Below, in pieces: positions 46,105 through 56,253 of a DNA stretch of 64,000 nt. The position numbers were made by a program, and so were the translations under genes. Position 1 is the first letter of the stretch. Every line of letters starts with the position of its first letter. The notes under the pieces were generated by a model that saw only the letters and a list, made by a program, of their open reading frames with translations, was not told the DNA's origin and made no database searches. Source of the DNA: Lycium barbarum (lineage: Eukaryota > Streptophyta > Magnoliopsida > Solanales > Solanaceae); assembly GCF_019175385.1 (NCBI RefSeq), contig NC_083345.1:125615657-125679656 (forward strand), read 5' to 3'.

Positions 46105-48240
46105 CTAGGAAGGAGAATGAACATATTCACCGTCTGAGGAGTTAGCAGAGGCATCGGAAGAAGAGGGTGTCTCATCATAGAGGTCATCCAGAGCTGCTTC
46201 GGCGGTTGGTATATCCACATCAACATCCAATAGGGTTGAATGGATGTCTATAATATGGTCTTCATGAACCTCCAAGAGAGTCTGCCCAGGTCTTTAAAAT
46301 AGCGAAGTCTTTAATGATTCTAGTAGCATTTTTGTCAGCAGCTAGGAGAAGTCGCAGGCTATTAATACGAGCTCAGAGTCGAGCTCGGAACCCTCCAGTG
46401 CTTGGACCCGCCCTCGAGCAACTACCCCTTCCATTTTAGCTTGAGTCGCCTTCTCTTGAAGCTCATGATGAGTCACCATGAGACGCTAAAGAGCACTCTC
46501 CCGATCAGACAAGGGTTTCTTAGCTTCCTACCACATTGATACAAGGGCAATCTGTCGAGATGCAAACCCTGACATATCGTCCTGCAGGCGTAAGTTCTCG
46601 GACTTAAACCTTTCCAAATCTCCAAATGTGGTAGAAGGCATTCTCTTGAGCAGATCAATGGTAGAAACAGTGCTAGCATGGCCCAGCGCAAGGAAAATAG
46701 AATATAACATAAAGATCCTGGCACAGCATAATGAGACCTTCATATAAAGAATCCAGACGTACTTAAAGAAATAGTTCGACCAAGTGAGAGAGGGGCACTT
46801 CCAAGCTAAGACTGAGCCCTTCAGTTGAAGGTGGCGACGTTGAAGGGCCGACACCTGCATCACTGGCCATACCCTTGGCATCCCTGGGTCTAGTATTCCT
46901 AAGGCAAACCACCACGCTCTCGAGCAACATTGGAAGGCCCATTCCTACCAACAATCTCTGCCTTTTCACTTTCATCCAAGTTCACCACACCCTGGATAGC
47001 TTCTAGCCGGTATTGAACGAGCCTGCAGTGTATCCTTACTCGGGAACTAATCCCTCTGAAGAAAGAAGCGTTGACATCACCCAAAGGCCTTCGTTTGCCA
47101 GAATCAGAGGCAGCGGCTGCAACCTGTTCAATATTAACCCGAGATTCCTCTCGTGAGGGAACCCTCCGAGATGTACATCCCCGGACAGGAATGCCTGTAG
47201 AAGAAAAAGCATCCAGAAGTCCAGTTATAAGAGGAAGCGATTAAAAGAAAGTAATACATAATACAAGGAAAAGGTACTCTAGCTTACCATGGCTCTTGCC
47301 CCTCTAACGATTGGCAGAAATACTCTTCCAGGTCCTCTCGACCCAGAGAAATGCGCGCAGAATGGCCATCACCTAGCCAAAAAGGTTGGGTATAAAATAT
47401 TGTTCAATTGGGGCCACTGTAAACAATAGCAATGTACAGATCAAAGGTGTCGCCTGTCAAAATAGAAAAAGTGATAACAAAAAAGAAAAGAAGTACATAC
47501 GAGCAGGGTTCCACTATTTTGGGAACGGAACAGAAGGCGTACGAATCAAGAGATCGGTGCATATCATCAAGAATCGGTCGTACTAGCCGCGGTCATGATC
47601 ATTCTAAGCACTGCTGATCAAGCCTTGAGAGCCTGGAGAGGCCAAATGAATCCCCCCTCCCAGGAACGTGTGAGGGGAGTATAGGTGAGTCAGATTAGCC
47701 AGAGTAAAAGGGAGCCCGACTAGGTCAACTAGATATTGAATACATTGAATGCCTTAATCACATCATGCACCAGCAGGGAAAAATCGATGGTGAAAGGGTA
47801 AGTATAAATCATCGACATACTAGCAACATAATGGGAAATATTGGTGTCCTTAGGGGCCTGGAAACTCTCAACCACGGGTCCCTATTAGCAGTTAGTACGA
47901 ACCTAGTGAAGGGTGGAACTAGTGATCAAGGAGCGTATCTCCATAACAGACCCCAATTGTTGACTGATACAGAAATTCTTCAAAAAATTGAGAAGTGAGG
48001 GAATGATGTCAGCGGTAGTTGACCCTAAGTCTATTTCTTAGGTATCGCGGAGGAGTCGGTGTTGTTTCCCTAGTCGGAAGGGGGGTCAAAGCCCTGTCCG
48101 ATAGGTCTTCTGCAGGAATTAGGGCTTGGTGTTGGGAAGAAGACGAGGAGTTAGATCTTATTCTCTTGAGGGGAAAGAAGGCAAGAAATGGAGAACGAAA
48201 AAATCAGAAGCAGACGGTGGAGGTTTGAGGTAATAATGTT
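46105..48240 (-). pseudogene. Antisense ORF (aORF) remnant in the Tat element
   Basis: Coding-like minus-strand sequence lies opposite to gag-pol between integrase and the 3' LTR. From the 5' side it reads RIRSNSSSSSQHQALIPAED, then DGHSARISLGREDLEEYFCQ, GDVNASFFRGISSRVRIHCR, a helical LERFKSENLRLQDDMSGFAS segment, and an acidic Ser-rich end (DLYDETPSSSDASANSSDGE) with stop TAG at 46105-46107. Antisense ORFs in this position are known for Retand and related Tat elements. The function is unknown to me. Stops and frame shifts are present, and an intron is possible. Confidence 0.6.
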
Positions 48241-48507
48241 CTGAGGGGTTTGTGAGGGAAATCGGTGGATTAATTGGCAGTATAAATAGGGGAAGAAGTA
48301 ATCATATGCCTTGATTTATAAAGTGGCATGCCTGCCCTTATAACCTTCATTCACTGCCTCTGAAACGGTTCCGCCGAATGAGTGGACGAATGCATTAAAT
48401 GTTGTCCTGACAATATTTCTAATCGTGGGAAAAGTAGCGATGTTTCACTAGTTTCCCCGTAGAAATTTAAAAAGACAAACTCTTTCACTTCCCGAGCTCA
48501 TGTTATG

Positions 48508-48529
48508 GAGGAACTAGAAAGTGGGGGAG
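48508..48529 (+). other. Polypurine tract of the Tat element
   Basis: GGAACTAGAAAGTGGGGGAG lies just upstream of the 3' LTR, the place where plus-strand synthesis is primed. Confidence 0.75.
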
Positions 48530-48533
48530 TATA

Positions 48534-49031
48534 TGTATTGGGTGGAAAACACACCCGAGGTCAGTTGGTGCGACCGGATGCTCAAGAGGTCCGGGGGATC
48601 CATACAGTTGGCTTCCACTCCTACCAACTCCTGTCACGTCTACCGACCTCGATCAGAGCGCCGCATCATACATGAACGTAGGGGTCGCAGATGGGTCATA
48701 TCACCCATACTTTAGGGGTTGAAAAGTCCAACTTTAGCTTATATAAGGATAGCTTAGGATAGAAGGAAGGGCATCTTGCTCACATTTTGTAAACTCTATC
48801 TCTGTTTTCTCTCAAAAGGAGTATAGACAAGAACGTCCATTATTAATCTGTTTTTCTTGAAGCATTTTGTTTTTTGTTATCTAACATTGTGCTACACCCG
48901 TGCTCACTGCTACTTCGAACCGGACTCATAAAAGAGTATCCAGGATTGAATACGACTCACTTGTCTTCAAACCCTGTAAAAACACATCCCCTAACTGATT
49001 TTCTAATATATTTCGTTTTCACCGGAAAACA
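48534..49031 (+). repeat. 3' LTR of the Tat element
   Basis: It runs from TGTATTGGGTGGAAAAC to TTTTCACCGGAAAACA and pairs with 38791-39286. It keeps a TATATAAGG box in TAGCTTATATAAGGATAG. Confidence 0.9.
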
Positions 49032-49552
49032 ATATGCTAATCTTCTTTTGTTACTCATATAAATAAAAAAATATGAAGTGTAAAATAATTTGTGTAGGAA
49101 TTCAAGAGGCACTTTTTATCATTGTGGCATCACATTATCACGCTTAGGATCATGTGGTATTACATTAGCAGGGTCGGGGTCAAGATTAGAAAATAATACC
49201 ATTCAAAGAAGCTTTCACAAGATCATTAAATTTAGTTAAGACTGAATAAATTGTGATTGTTAAAATTGTTCTAGACACATACCAAAATTAGAATGTTCCG
49301 CTGGATCGCATACCTGAAGGATATTCACTGGAGAGGATTTCAAGTTTCCTATCATTTTAGTGCATTTGTTAGTCATCATTTGTTTCACAATACACAATAA
49401 AACGATCCTCACATTATGTTTCGGTACGTTTCGTTTGACGAGATGATTTTGTTTTTCATATGATCACTGAATTAATAGTTATCATCTCAGAAAATCATTT
49501 TCTAATTAAAGGAAATTGAAATCAAGAAAAAATGTGACTTTGAATTTTTTTT

Positions 49553-50185
49553 TATAAAATGGTGCAAATATACACCTCAACTTAGCGATTTAGAGCAGAT
49601 ATACCCCCGTTATAAAAGTGGTGTAAATATACCCATGCCGTTACAAAATGGTGCAAATATACCCTTTTTGCTGACGTTTTTTTTTTTTTAAAAAGTCATT
49701 TAGTTTATTTTTTAATTAAAAAAATACCACGTGACTATAAAAAAAGTCTACCCATTTTTTTTAGTAGACATATTTTTCTAAAGTCACATGATAATTTTTT
49801 TTCTTGTGGGTCGGATCTGATTCATTTAAAAAAATGGGTAGACTTATTTTTTTAAAGCAACAGAGATACTTTTTTAAACAAACCAGACCTGACCCACCAG
49901 AATGTTTTTTACCATGTGGCGTTAGAAAAATATGTCTACTCAAAAAAATTGAGTAGACTTTTTTTTAAAGCCACATGCCATTTTTTTTTTAATTAAAAAA
50001 TAAGCTAAATGATTTTTTTTTAAAAAAATATTGTTAGCGAAAGGGTATATTTGCACTATTTGTGTAAGGACAGGGGTATATTTGCACCATTTTGTAACGG
50101 CAAGAGTATATATAACCACTTTTTTAATGAGAGGTATATCTGCTCTAAATCACAAAATTGAGGGATATATTTACACCTTTACCCT
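49553..50185. mobile_element. Hairpin MITE with long inverted arms
   Basis: Arms of about 200 bp pair (GCAAATATACACCTCAACTT, GATTTAGAGCAGATATAC on the left; GTATATCTGCTCTAAATC, AGGGATATATTTACACC on the right). The interior has further inverted words around GTCTACCCATTTTTTT. It is probably Mutator-like by structure. No target duplication was resolved. Confidence 0.7.
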
Positions 50186-50509
50186 AATAACTATTAATTG
50201 AGTGATTATCTGAAAAATCAACCCTTCATTTGACTTCTTTTATTATTTAAAATATGCCTCCATTGATCATTGATGTGGAAAAGTTGCTAGTTAAGTTTGG
50301 CATCCCAAATCTTTTAAATGATCATTGAAACGTACAAAGAATACATTATATTTGGTTGAATTACTTGGTGGTAGGATCACATTGGGTCTACATCCTATAT
50401 GGCTAGGATCTTGAACGTCGATTGCTATGCCTACTTGACTACAATAGACATGTGGTTTTTCATAGACTATTATCACTTAATTATAATTAATTAATATATA
50501 CTTTTATAA

Positions 50510-51580
50510 TATTATAATAAATTAATATTATTCGATTAAAACACTAGATGTGAGTAAAAGTTTTCCCTGCATTGTGACGATCTAGCTCTATACTTTTTTC
50601 CTTTCATCTCTCTTCTATATATATTTTTGTTTTGTTTATTTACGCGAGTGACAAAGTAAGAGAACTACTTATTCTTTTGGTGTAGCTAATATTTCTTTAA
50701 TGTCTCGTTGTCTTGAATTGTCATTTATAAACTATTTGCACAGCTTCTTTGATGGAAAAGTGTTGCATTTATTAAGTGTATAAAATGAATTCCATTAGTG
50801 CACAAATAGATTTCCTCAACAACGTTTTTCCGCCTTTACATTCTACAATCAACACGTAGAACTGCTTATAGATAACAAAAAGGTAAATAGTATGCATTTG
50901 CAAGTTTTTTTCAAGGAGAAGCAATAAGAGTTTGATTCATTTATGTATTTCAGTTCTTTTCCTTCATTCGCCAGGAAAAATAAATTGACTATTGAAAAGT
51001 TTTATTTTCGAGTACGACACTATTTTCAGAAAAGATTTCTTGATTCTGTTTTTAGGTATTAACCATGAAAGCATATATAATTGAAGAGTACTAATATATC
51101 TTTCGGAAGTCATTCTATTGACTAGTAGAATAGCTAGGTTGTTAAGAGTCATTTTATTGATTAAATTCTACCGTTTTAATGGGAAAAGACTACTGAAAGA
51201 TCAATTTTCTTGTTGGAGATTGGTCCAATTGCGGGTAGCATAGATTTCAAAAAAGTCTTTTGCCAACACCAAACAACGTGCAGACTCAAATTGAAATAAA
51301 TAAATAATGGAAAAGGGTTAAAATGCCCCTGAAGTTTTGGTAACGGCTTAAATTTACCGTTCTTCTACTTATGGGGCCCCAATTGTCCTTAATGTTAATT
51401 TTCGGGTTAAAAATGACCTCTCCATCCACCTAGTTGACCCAGTTGTCCTTAATTTTCGGGTTAAAAATATCCCTTCTTATAACGGAATTATGAGATGACA
51501 CATGTAATAAATTACATAAATAGGTGGTACTCATGTATTGTTCTGCATGGCCCCAATCATAGAGTCCGCGACTTTTGTGG
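50510..51580. repeat. Unnamed dispersed repeat, copy 2 (inverted)
   Basis: This matches 15790-18460 in reverse orientation and lacks the 16563-18138 insertion. It contains the Met-less TTAAAATGCCCCT / GGGTTAAAAATGACC segments seen in non-coding solanaceous repeats. No coding frame is recognised, and the class is unknown. Confidence 0.75.
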
Positions 51581-51625
51581 GTTAAAAAAAATTGAATCAA
51601 AATAGCACTTTTAAAAAAAAAAAAG

Positions 51626-51710
51626 TTTCACGCACGAATTTCGTGCGTGAAATGACCAAACTGTAAAGATAAAAGTTTTGTCCTTTCACGCATGAAATTC
51701 GTGCGTGAAA
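51626..51710. repeat. Two matched 27-bp palindromes
   Basis: TTTCACGCACGAA, one base, TTCGTGCGTGAAA lies at 51626-51652. The same layout with one mismatch lies at 51684-51710. Each can form a 13-bp stem. Confidence 0.85.
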
Positions 51711-52246
51711 GAGGGCAACAAAAGTAGTCCCTTCTCCTTCCTCACCACAGTCCCCCAGTTTTTTTTTTAAACACCCGCCATTAAAGGCGATTTCAGTGGT
51801 TCCCAATCCCTTAAAACGTTGTTTTCGTGTATTGAAGTGTAGGAATAAGTTTCTAAGGTTAGATTTCGGAATAGAGCGGCGTAGAACTCATTTTGAAAAC
51901 TCAAAAAAAGCTTCAATCTAGGCATTTCACTACGAATTTTCTATTACATTGTTAAATATATTATTACCCTAAGCATGATCATAGTGTAATTGTTGCGGAT
52001 TACGAAAAAAAACTTTTGCGCATTTTTTTTCTCGTTATTGGGGCTCTTTTGGGACTGCACCCCCACCCCCTCCCTTTTTTTATTTGTTTATTTGTTGTTA
52101 ATTTGTTAATTATTTATTAATTGTTTATTTCGTATTTGTTCATTGTTAGATTAGCGACTTAAGTATTTGTGAAGTGTTAGATTAGCTATTTCAACTGTTA
52201 GACTAGCTAATTATTTATTTAGTTTTTGTTAAGCCAATTGTTTATT

Positions 52247-53095
52247 TGTTACACCTTGAAAAACTTTTCCGTTAACGTACAATGAATAGACTAACGAAGA
52301 ATACGAGTATACGATATTTTAATAAGAAAGGAATGACGTTTGATGACCCTAATTAAGATTTCAAAGGCATTTGAGATAAGAGAAGAAAGTTTGCCGAGAG
52401 AAGGCAAGGCATACGATGTGTATCGGAAAGAAATTACGAGTAACGAGTTAATGATAACTAAATGGTGATTTGAAGAAGAGTTATAACGTCCCTTAGATTG
52501 TTAATGAGGTGATAAACAAGTGTTAAGAAGGTTGTATAAGGATTGGAGATCAAACGAAACGACGAGGACAACTTCGGAAAAACTATAGGTTACATGACCA
52601 CATTATACGGCCTGTAAAATTTTATACGGACCGTATAATGGTCCGTATAACCCAACAACAACTATGTGTTCCATGGTGGTGAACCACGGACACTTATACG
52701 GACCATGAAATATTATACGGACCGTATAAGTCCCGACGGGCTGAGTTATTCCAAGTATTTAAATATGATCCCACTTCATTTTATTCATTCTCCTCACTTC
52801 GCCACATCTCTCCAAGCTTCTAGAGGGTTCCATACACACTTCATATACAAGAATTCAAAGGAAAGCAAAGATCAATATTAAAAATTCAAGTGAATCAAGT
52901 GCAAGAAGCTCACTAGGGTTCCTCCAAGTCAAGAATTCTCTTAGGAGTGAAGCTAGGGTTTTCTCCAAGTAAAGTATTGCCAACAAAAACCCGTTCCTAC
53001 GCATTCAAAGATAAGTTTCATGATTATTCCATGTTGTTTAAGGTATGGAAAAGTTGAAACACTTGGATTATGGAAGAAAATGGAAAACGGATTAC
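52247..53095 (+). mobile_element. Truncated gypsy LTR (Tekay/Del-like)
   Basis: It starts TGTTACACCTTGAAAAAC, the usual opening of solanaceous chromovirus LTRs. TATTTAAATA at 52756-52765 could serve as a TATA box, followed by leader-like sequence. It stops where the minus-strand Athila-like ORF begins, so its 3' part is missing. Near-palindromes of TTATACGGACCGTATAA lie upstream of the TATA. Confidence 0.6.
52602..52735. promoter_or_regulatory. Cluster of TTATACGG near-palindromes in the LTR
   Basis: TTATACGGACCGTATAA occurs at 52622-52638 and 52713-52729, with partial copies at 52602, 52630 (GGTCCGTATAA) and 52694. The cluster sits upstream of the TATA-like box, so it may be an enhancer or a protein-binding array. 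Function is inferred only from position. Confidence 0.5.
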
Positions 53096-54868
53096 AAAAG
53101 ATGAGATTAGTGGCAATTGTGAGGCCACATATGTGTCTATCTCGTCTTCAGCGATACCAGCAGCTCGGGCGGAAGTACGTGCCTCCTCAACAGCTGGGTC
53201 AACCTCCAGCTCCTCATCAAACTCTTCCTCGCTTTCTTCCCCCTCTTCTTCCTCTTCTTCCTCAGTTTCTTCGTCCTCCCCAGCTGACTCCTCCACCCCT
53301 TTGTCCGAAGGCATGGCAGGCGCTGTGGGCCCAGTGGAGAATAAGGAGGCACCGGATGGTAGAATAGGTGCAGTGAGCTCAATGTCATGGGCTTTCAATA
53401 CCCGAATGTCCTTCTTGACTTTAGCTAGGTCCGCCCGAATGGCAGGAAGACCGCCTGCACTGCCCCCCTCAATCTGTTCCAACCGACGATCAATGTGGCG
53501 AACATGCTCCTTAATTATGTCCTGCTCTTTTCTAATATCTGTGATCACCTGAGTGTAGGGTGCCATTGCTGCCTCAATCGCCTCCTTCACAAAATTGGGG
53601 AGCCGCTCAACCAACCAATTAACTTTAGCATCTGCTGCCCGGAGCACTCGCATACCCTCGACAGACACTCCACGAGCTGCTGTGGTGGATGGCGGAACCG
53701 TATCAGTAGGAACTGTAGTGGAAGAACTCGGAGGGTCAGACCTCGGTGCTCGAGGGGCTGTGCTAGGAGTGGTCTCCTCATCATCGGTGGCCAAATCTTC
53801 GGACTCAAGAATATGAGCATCAAGTGGTGTCCCCGAAGCTCTCGGCTCTGTGCTCACCCGCTTTCGCTTCCTAGTTCCCGGTTCCAATTTGGTGTAATCA
53901 ATCATTTGATCAGCCGGTACATTCCTGTCCACCCGAGGAATATGACGAACCTCTGTCCGGCGGCATAATTCAGTAATCAAACAGGGAAAAGGGAGCGATG
54001 TGCTCTTCTGAGTGGACGAATTCTTGATGTGGTCTCGGATAATTTCCCCCACATTGACAAGATGGCCCGACATGAGCGAAGCAATGAGAATACACTTTGC
54101 AATAGGTATGTTGGTGTTGTTCTTGGAAGGAATCACCCGCGATGATACGAGAGATAGCCAAAACTTTGCTTCGCGGTTGAAAGTGTTCTTCTCAATTGTG
54201 ACCGATGGATCTAGCCATGGTGGAGTCCCAGAGGCAATTATTGAAGCAGCCCACTCTCGATGCTCCTCCGGGTTCTCCATCTTCAATTCATATTCCGAAC
54301 TTACCGGAGGCCATCCTTCAATAGGGTATGTTTCGCGGCGTTGCTCATATAGAATGGATGTTATGGTATCGGCAGCACAATCAATCTCTTTCCCCCGAAC
54401 CGGAACCCAACACAAATGTTCCAATTTTTTCTTTGGTTGGCGGTGCGACTTCTTCGCATTTAATGTGGCTGCATAAGCTGCGTAGAATTCCATTACTAGG
54501 GCCGGGCAGTATGTAGCGGGTTGCATGAAATAAGTCCATCTCAAGGTCTCCAGCTTGCGAATGATTCCCGGACATTGGTCGTGCAGCCCCTGTAGAGTGA
54601 CTCTCTTTTCAACAATGAAGCCCCGGACTGGATTCCCATCGGGCTTAATTGTGTTCCAAGTCTTATATAGTTCCCTAGATCCAGGCACGGTAAACCGTTG
54701 CTCTATTGCTTCCCTCCGTTGACCTCTGGTTACAGCATCCTCGGGTTCAGGAGAGGAGGCCCCATATGTCCCCTCTTCAGACTGGGGGACGGGATCAGCA
54801 GGTGCCTTGTCTTTTCGTCTTCGTGTTGCTCGTTTTCCTCCACCTTGAGGTTGATTTGAACGAGCCAT
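53024..54868 (-). CDS. Athila-like element 3' ORF, intact
   Basis: An uninterrupted frame encodes about 614 residues from MARSNQPQGG (an upstream ATG at 54880 adds four codons). It has a basic start with an RRRKDKAP nuclear-localisation-like patch, then a central region (FYAAYAATLNAKKSHRQ, CWVPVRGKEID, ILIASLMSGHLVNVGEII) like the domain annotated as putative plant transposon protein in Solanaceae. A Ser/Thr/Pro-rich linker, a probable coiled coil (EQDIIKEHVRHIDRRLEQIE) and a very acidic tail follow. In Athila elements an extra ORF lies in this place after pol; its function is not established. The last 25-30 residues probably read into the flanking LTR fragment. It lacks the stops seen in the neighbouring pol. 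Confidence 0.7.
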   Translation of the reverse strand: MARSNQPQGGGKRATRRRKDKAPADPVPQSEEGTYGASSPEPEDAVTRGQRREAIEQRFTVPGSRELYKTWNTIKPDGNPVRGFIVEKRVTLQGLHDQCPGIIRKLETLRWTYFMQPATYCPALVMEFYAAYAATLNAKKSHRQPKKKLEHLCWVPVRGKEIDCAADTITSILYEQRRETYPIEGWPPVSSEYELKMENPEEHREWAASIIASGTPPWLDPSVTIEKNTFNREAKFWLSLVSSRVIPSKNNTNIPIAKCILIASLMSGHLVNVGEIIRDHIKNSSTQKSTSLPFPCLITELCRRTEVRHIPRVDRNVPADQMIDYTKLEPGTRKRKRVSTEPRASGTPLDAHILESEDLATDDEETTPSTAPRAPRSDPPSSSTTVPTDTVPPSTTAARGVSVEGMRVLRAADAKVNWLVERLPNFVKEAIEAAMAPYTQVITDIRKEQDIIKEHVRHIDRRLEQIEGGSAGGLPAIRADLAKVKKDIRVLKAHDIELTAPILPSGASLFSTGPTAPAMPSDKGVEESAGEDEETEEEEEEEGEESEEEFDEELEVDPAVEEARTSARAAGIAEDEIDTYVASQLPLISSFVIRFPFSSIIQVFQLFHTLNNME

Positions 54869-54880
54869 CCTGCACAACAT

Positions 54881-56253
54881 ACAAAAATATACCCATTATT
54901 TATGGTGTTCCTTTAACAACGATAAAGAAACAATTTTTTTTTTTTTTTACGGTGGCACCACATGCGAATCACTACATGCGAGTCGCATGTGTGACATGCG
55001 ACTCGCATATGGTGTCGCATATGATGACAGTGAGATCACTACTTGTGAGTGTCTCACTGTCACCACATGCTGCAGCATATGCGATTCGCATGTGCAACAA
55101 ACAAAATATGTTTAAGTAACTTTTTCCGTTAATATCGTTTTCCCCCGTCTATCATTGGAAAAATTCTATTAAATTACTCACACACATCTATATTCGATGA
55201 TTGTTCTTCACAACAGACAATGACACTTTGTAATCCAAAAGGCATCACGGGTCCTACTTCACAGGTAAGGTGCCATGGGTACTTAAGAATTCCCCATTTT
55301 GGCGAACGATCATATTTCCGCACCATTCAAGCATTCAAAGGGTCATTTAGGCATTTAATCACATGAGTTGAGAGCGAGCCTAAACTAACAATTCTTACAA
55401 CAACTGGGTACTCAAGAATTCCCCAGTCATTATCTCATTCGTCATTAACAACCAATTCCTAGATGGACTACACAATCATGGGTACTCAAGAATTCCCCAT
55501 TTTTCATCAATTCTTAATCAACCCACAAAATCACATAAAATAGATCTACCCGACTAACTAAATACAACGAGTGGTACGGTACTACGGCATGATAATGACA
55601 TGGAATTGAGCAAGTAGTAAATACCCACTAATTACAGGAGCGAAAAGTCGACATACCTTGAAAGTTAATGAAAGTAGGAGACCTTGAAATCCTTTGTTTT
55701 CAGGGGAAAAGAAGTAAATACCAGTCAGGATTTGGGGAGGTGATTAAAGATGATTAGAGTGAAATGGAATTATGGGATGATGTAGGGGAGAAGAAGGAAT
55801 GGGAGGAGAGGGAATCGTGAAGTTGTAACTGAAGATGAACGGTTACCTTATTTTATTTTAAACAAAACGTTTCCGCCGGGTCGGGTCGACCCGCGAACTT
55901 TCACCTACCTGCACAACATGCGACTCGCACATGATGTCGCATGTGTGACATGCGAGTCGCATGTCGTGACACTCCATCGCATATGATGACAGAAACTTTT
56001 GTTCTCAATGACTGAATTTTGGCATCAGATGCGAGACGCATTTGCCATAGCAGACACCACATGCGATTCGCATGTGGTGTCAGTTGGCATTTTTCCAATT
56101 CTTCTTATTTGTGCACACTTTATTCCTACACACTTGGACACACATCAAAACATCGTAAAAGAACAATAAACACATGAAAATGAAACTTGGGTTGCCTCCC
56201 AAGAAGCGCTTGATTTTACGTCGCAGCACGACGTTGATACCTGTTTAGCCCTT
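54881..56253 (-). other. Athila-like spacer with CATGCGA palindromes
   Basis: This is non-coding sequence between pol and the 3' ORF. Near-palindromes ACATGCGAGTCGCATGT and variants cluster at both ends, at 54974-55094 and 55917-56076. The middle (55250-55520) holds several copies of GGGTACTCAAGAATTCCCCA. No gene is seen. Confidence 0.65.

Larger units (their letters stand above)
38791..49031 (+). mobile_element. Tat-lineage Ty3/gypsy retrotransposon, full length, dead
   Basis: The element is 10.24 kb long. The two LTRs share their whole length, and ATATG flanks the element on both sides (38786-38790, 49032-49036). Internal order is gag, protease, reverse transcriptase, RNase H, integrase, then a long 3' region with antisense coding remains, a purine tract and the 3' LTR. 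Order and motifs fit Ty3/gypsy of the Tat lineage. Every domain has stops or frame breaks, and the LTRs differ at many positions by eye, so the insertion is old. Confidence 0.9.

Noticed and set aside
53070..53552. Plus-strand Ser-rich open frame and neighbours to 54476
   Set aside because: It is the antisense of the acidic tail and core of the minus-strand Athila 3' ORF; the Ser run mirrors GAA/GAG-rich codons.
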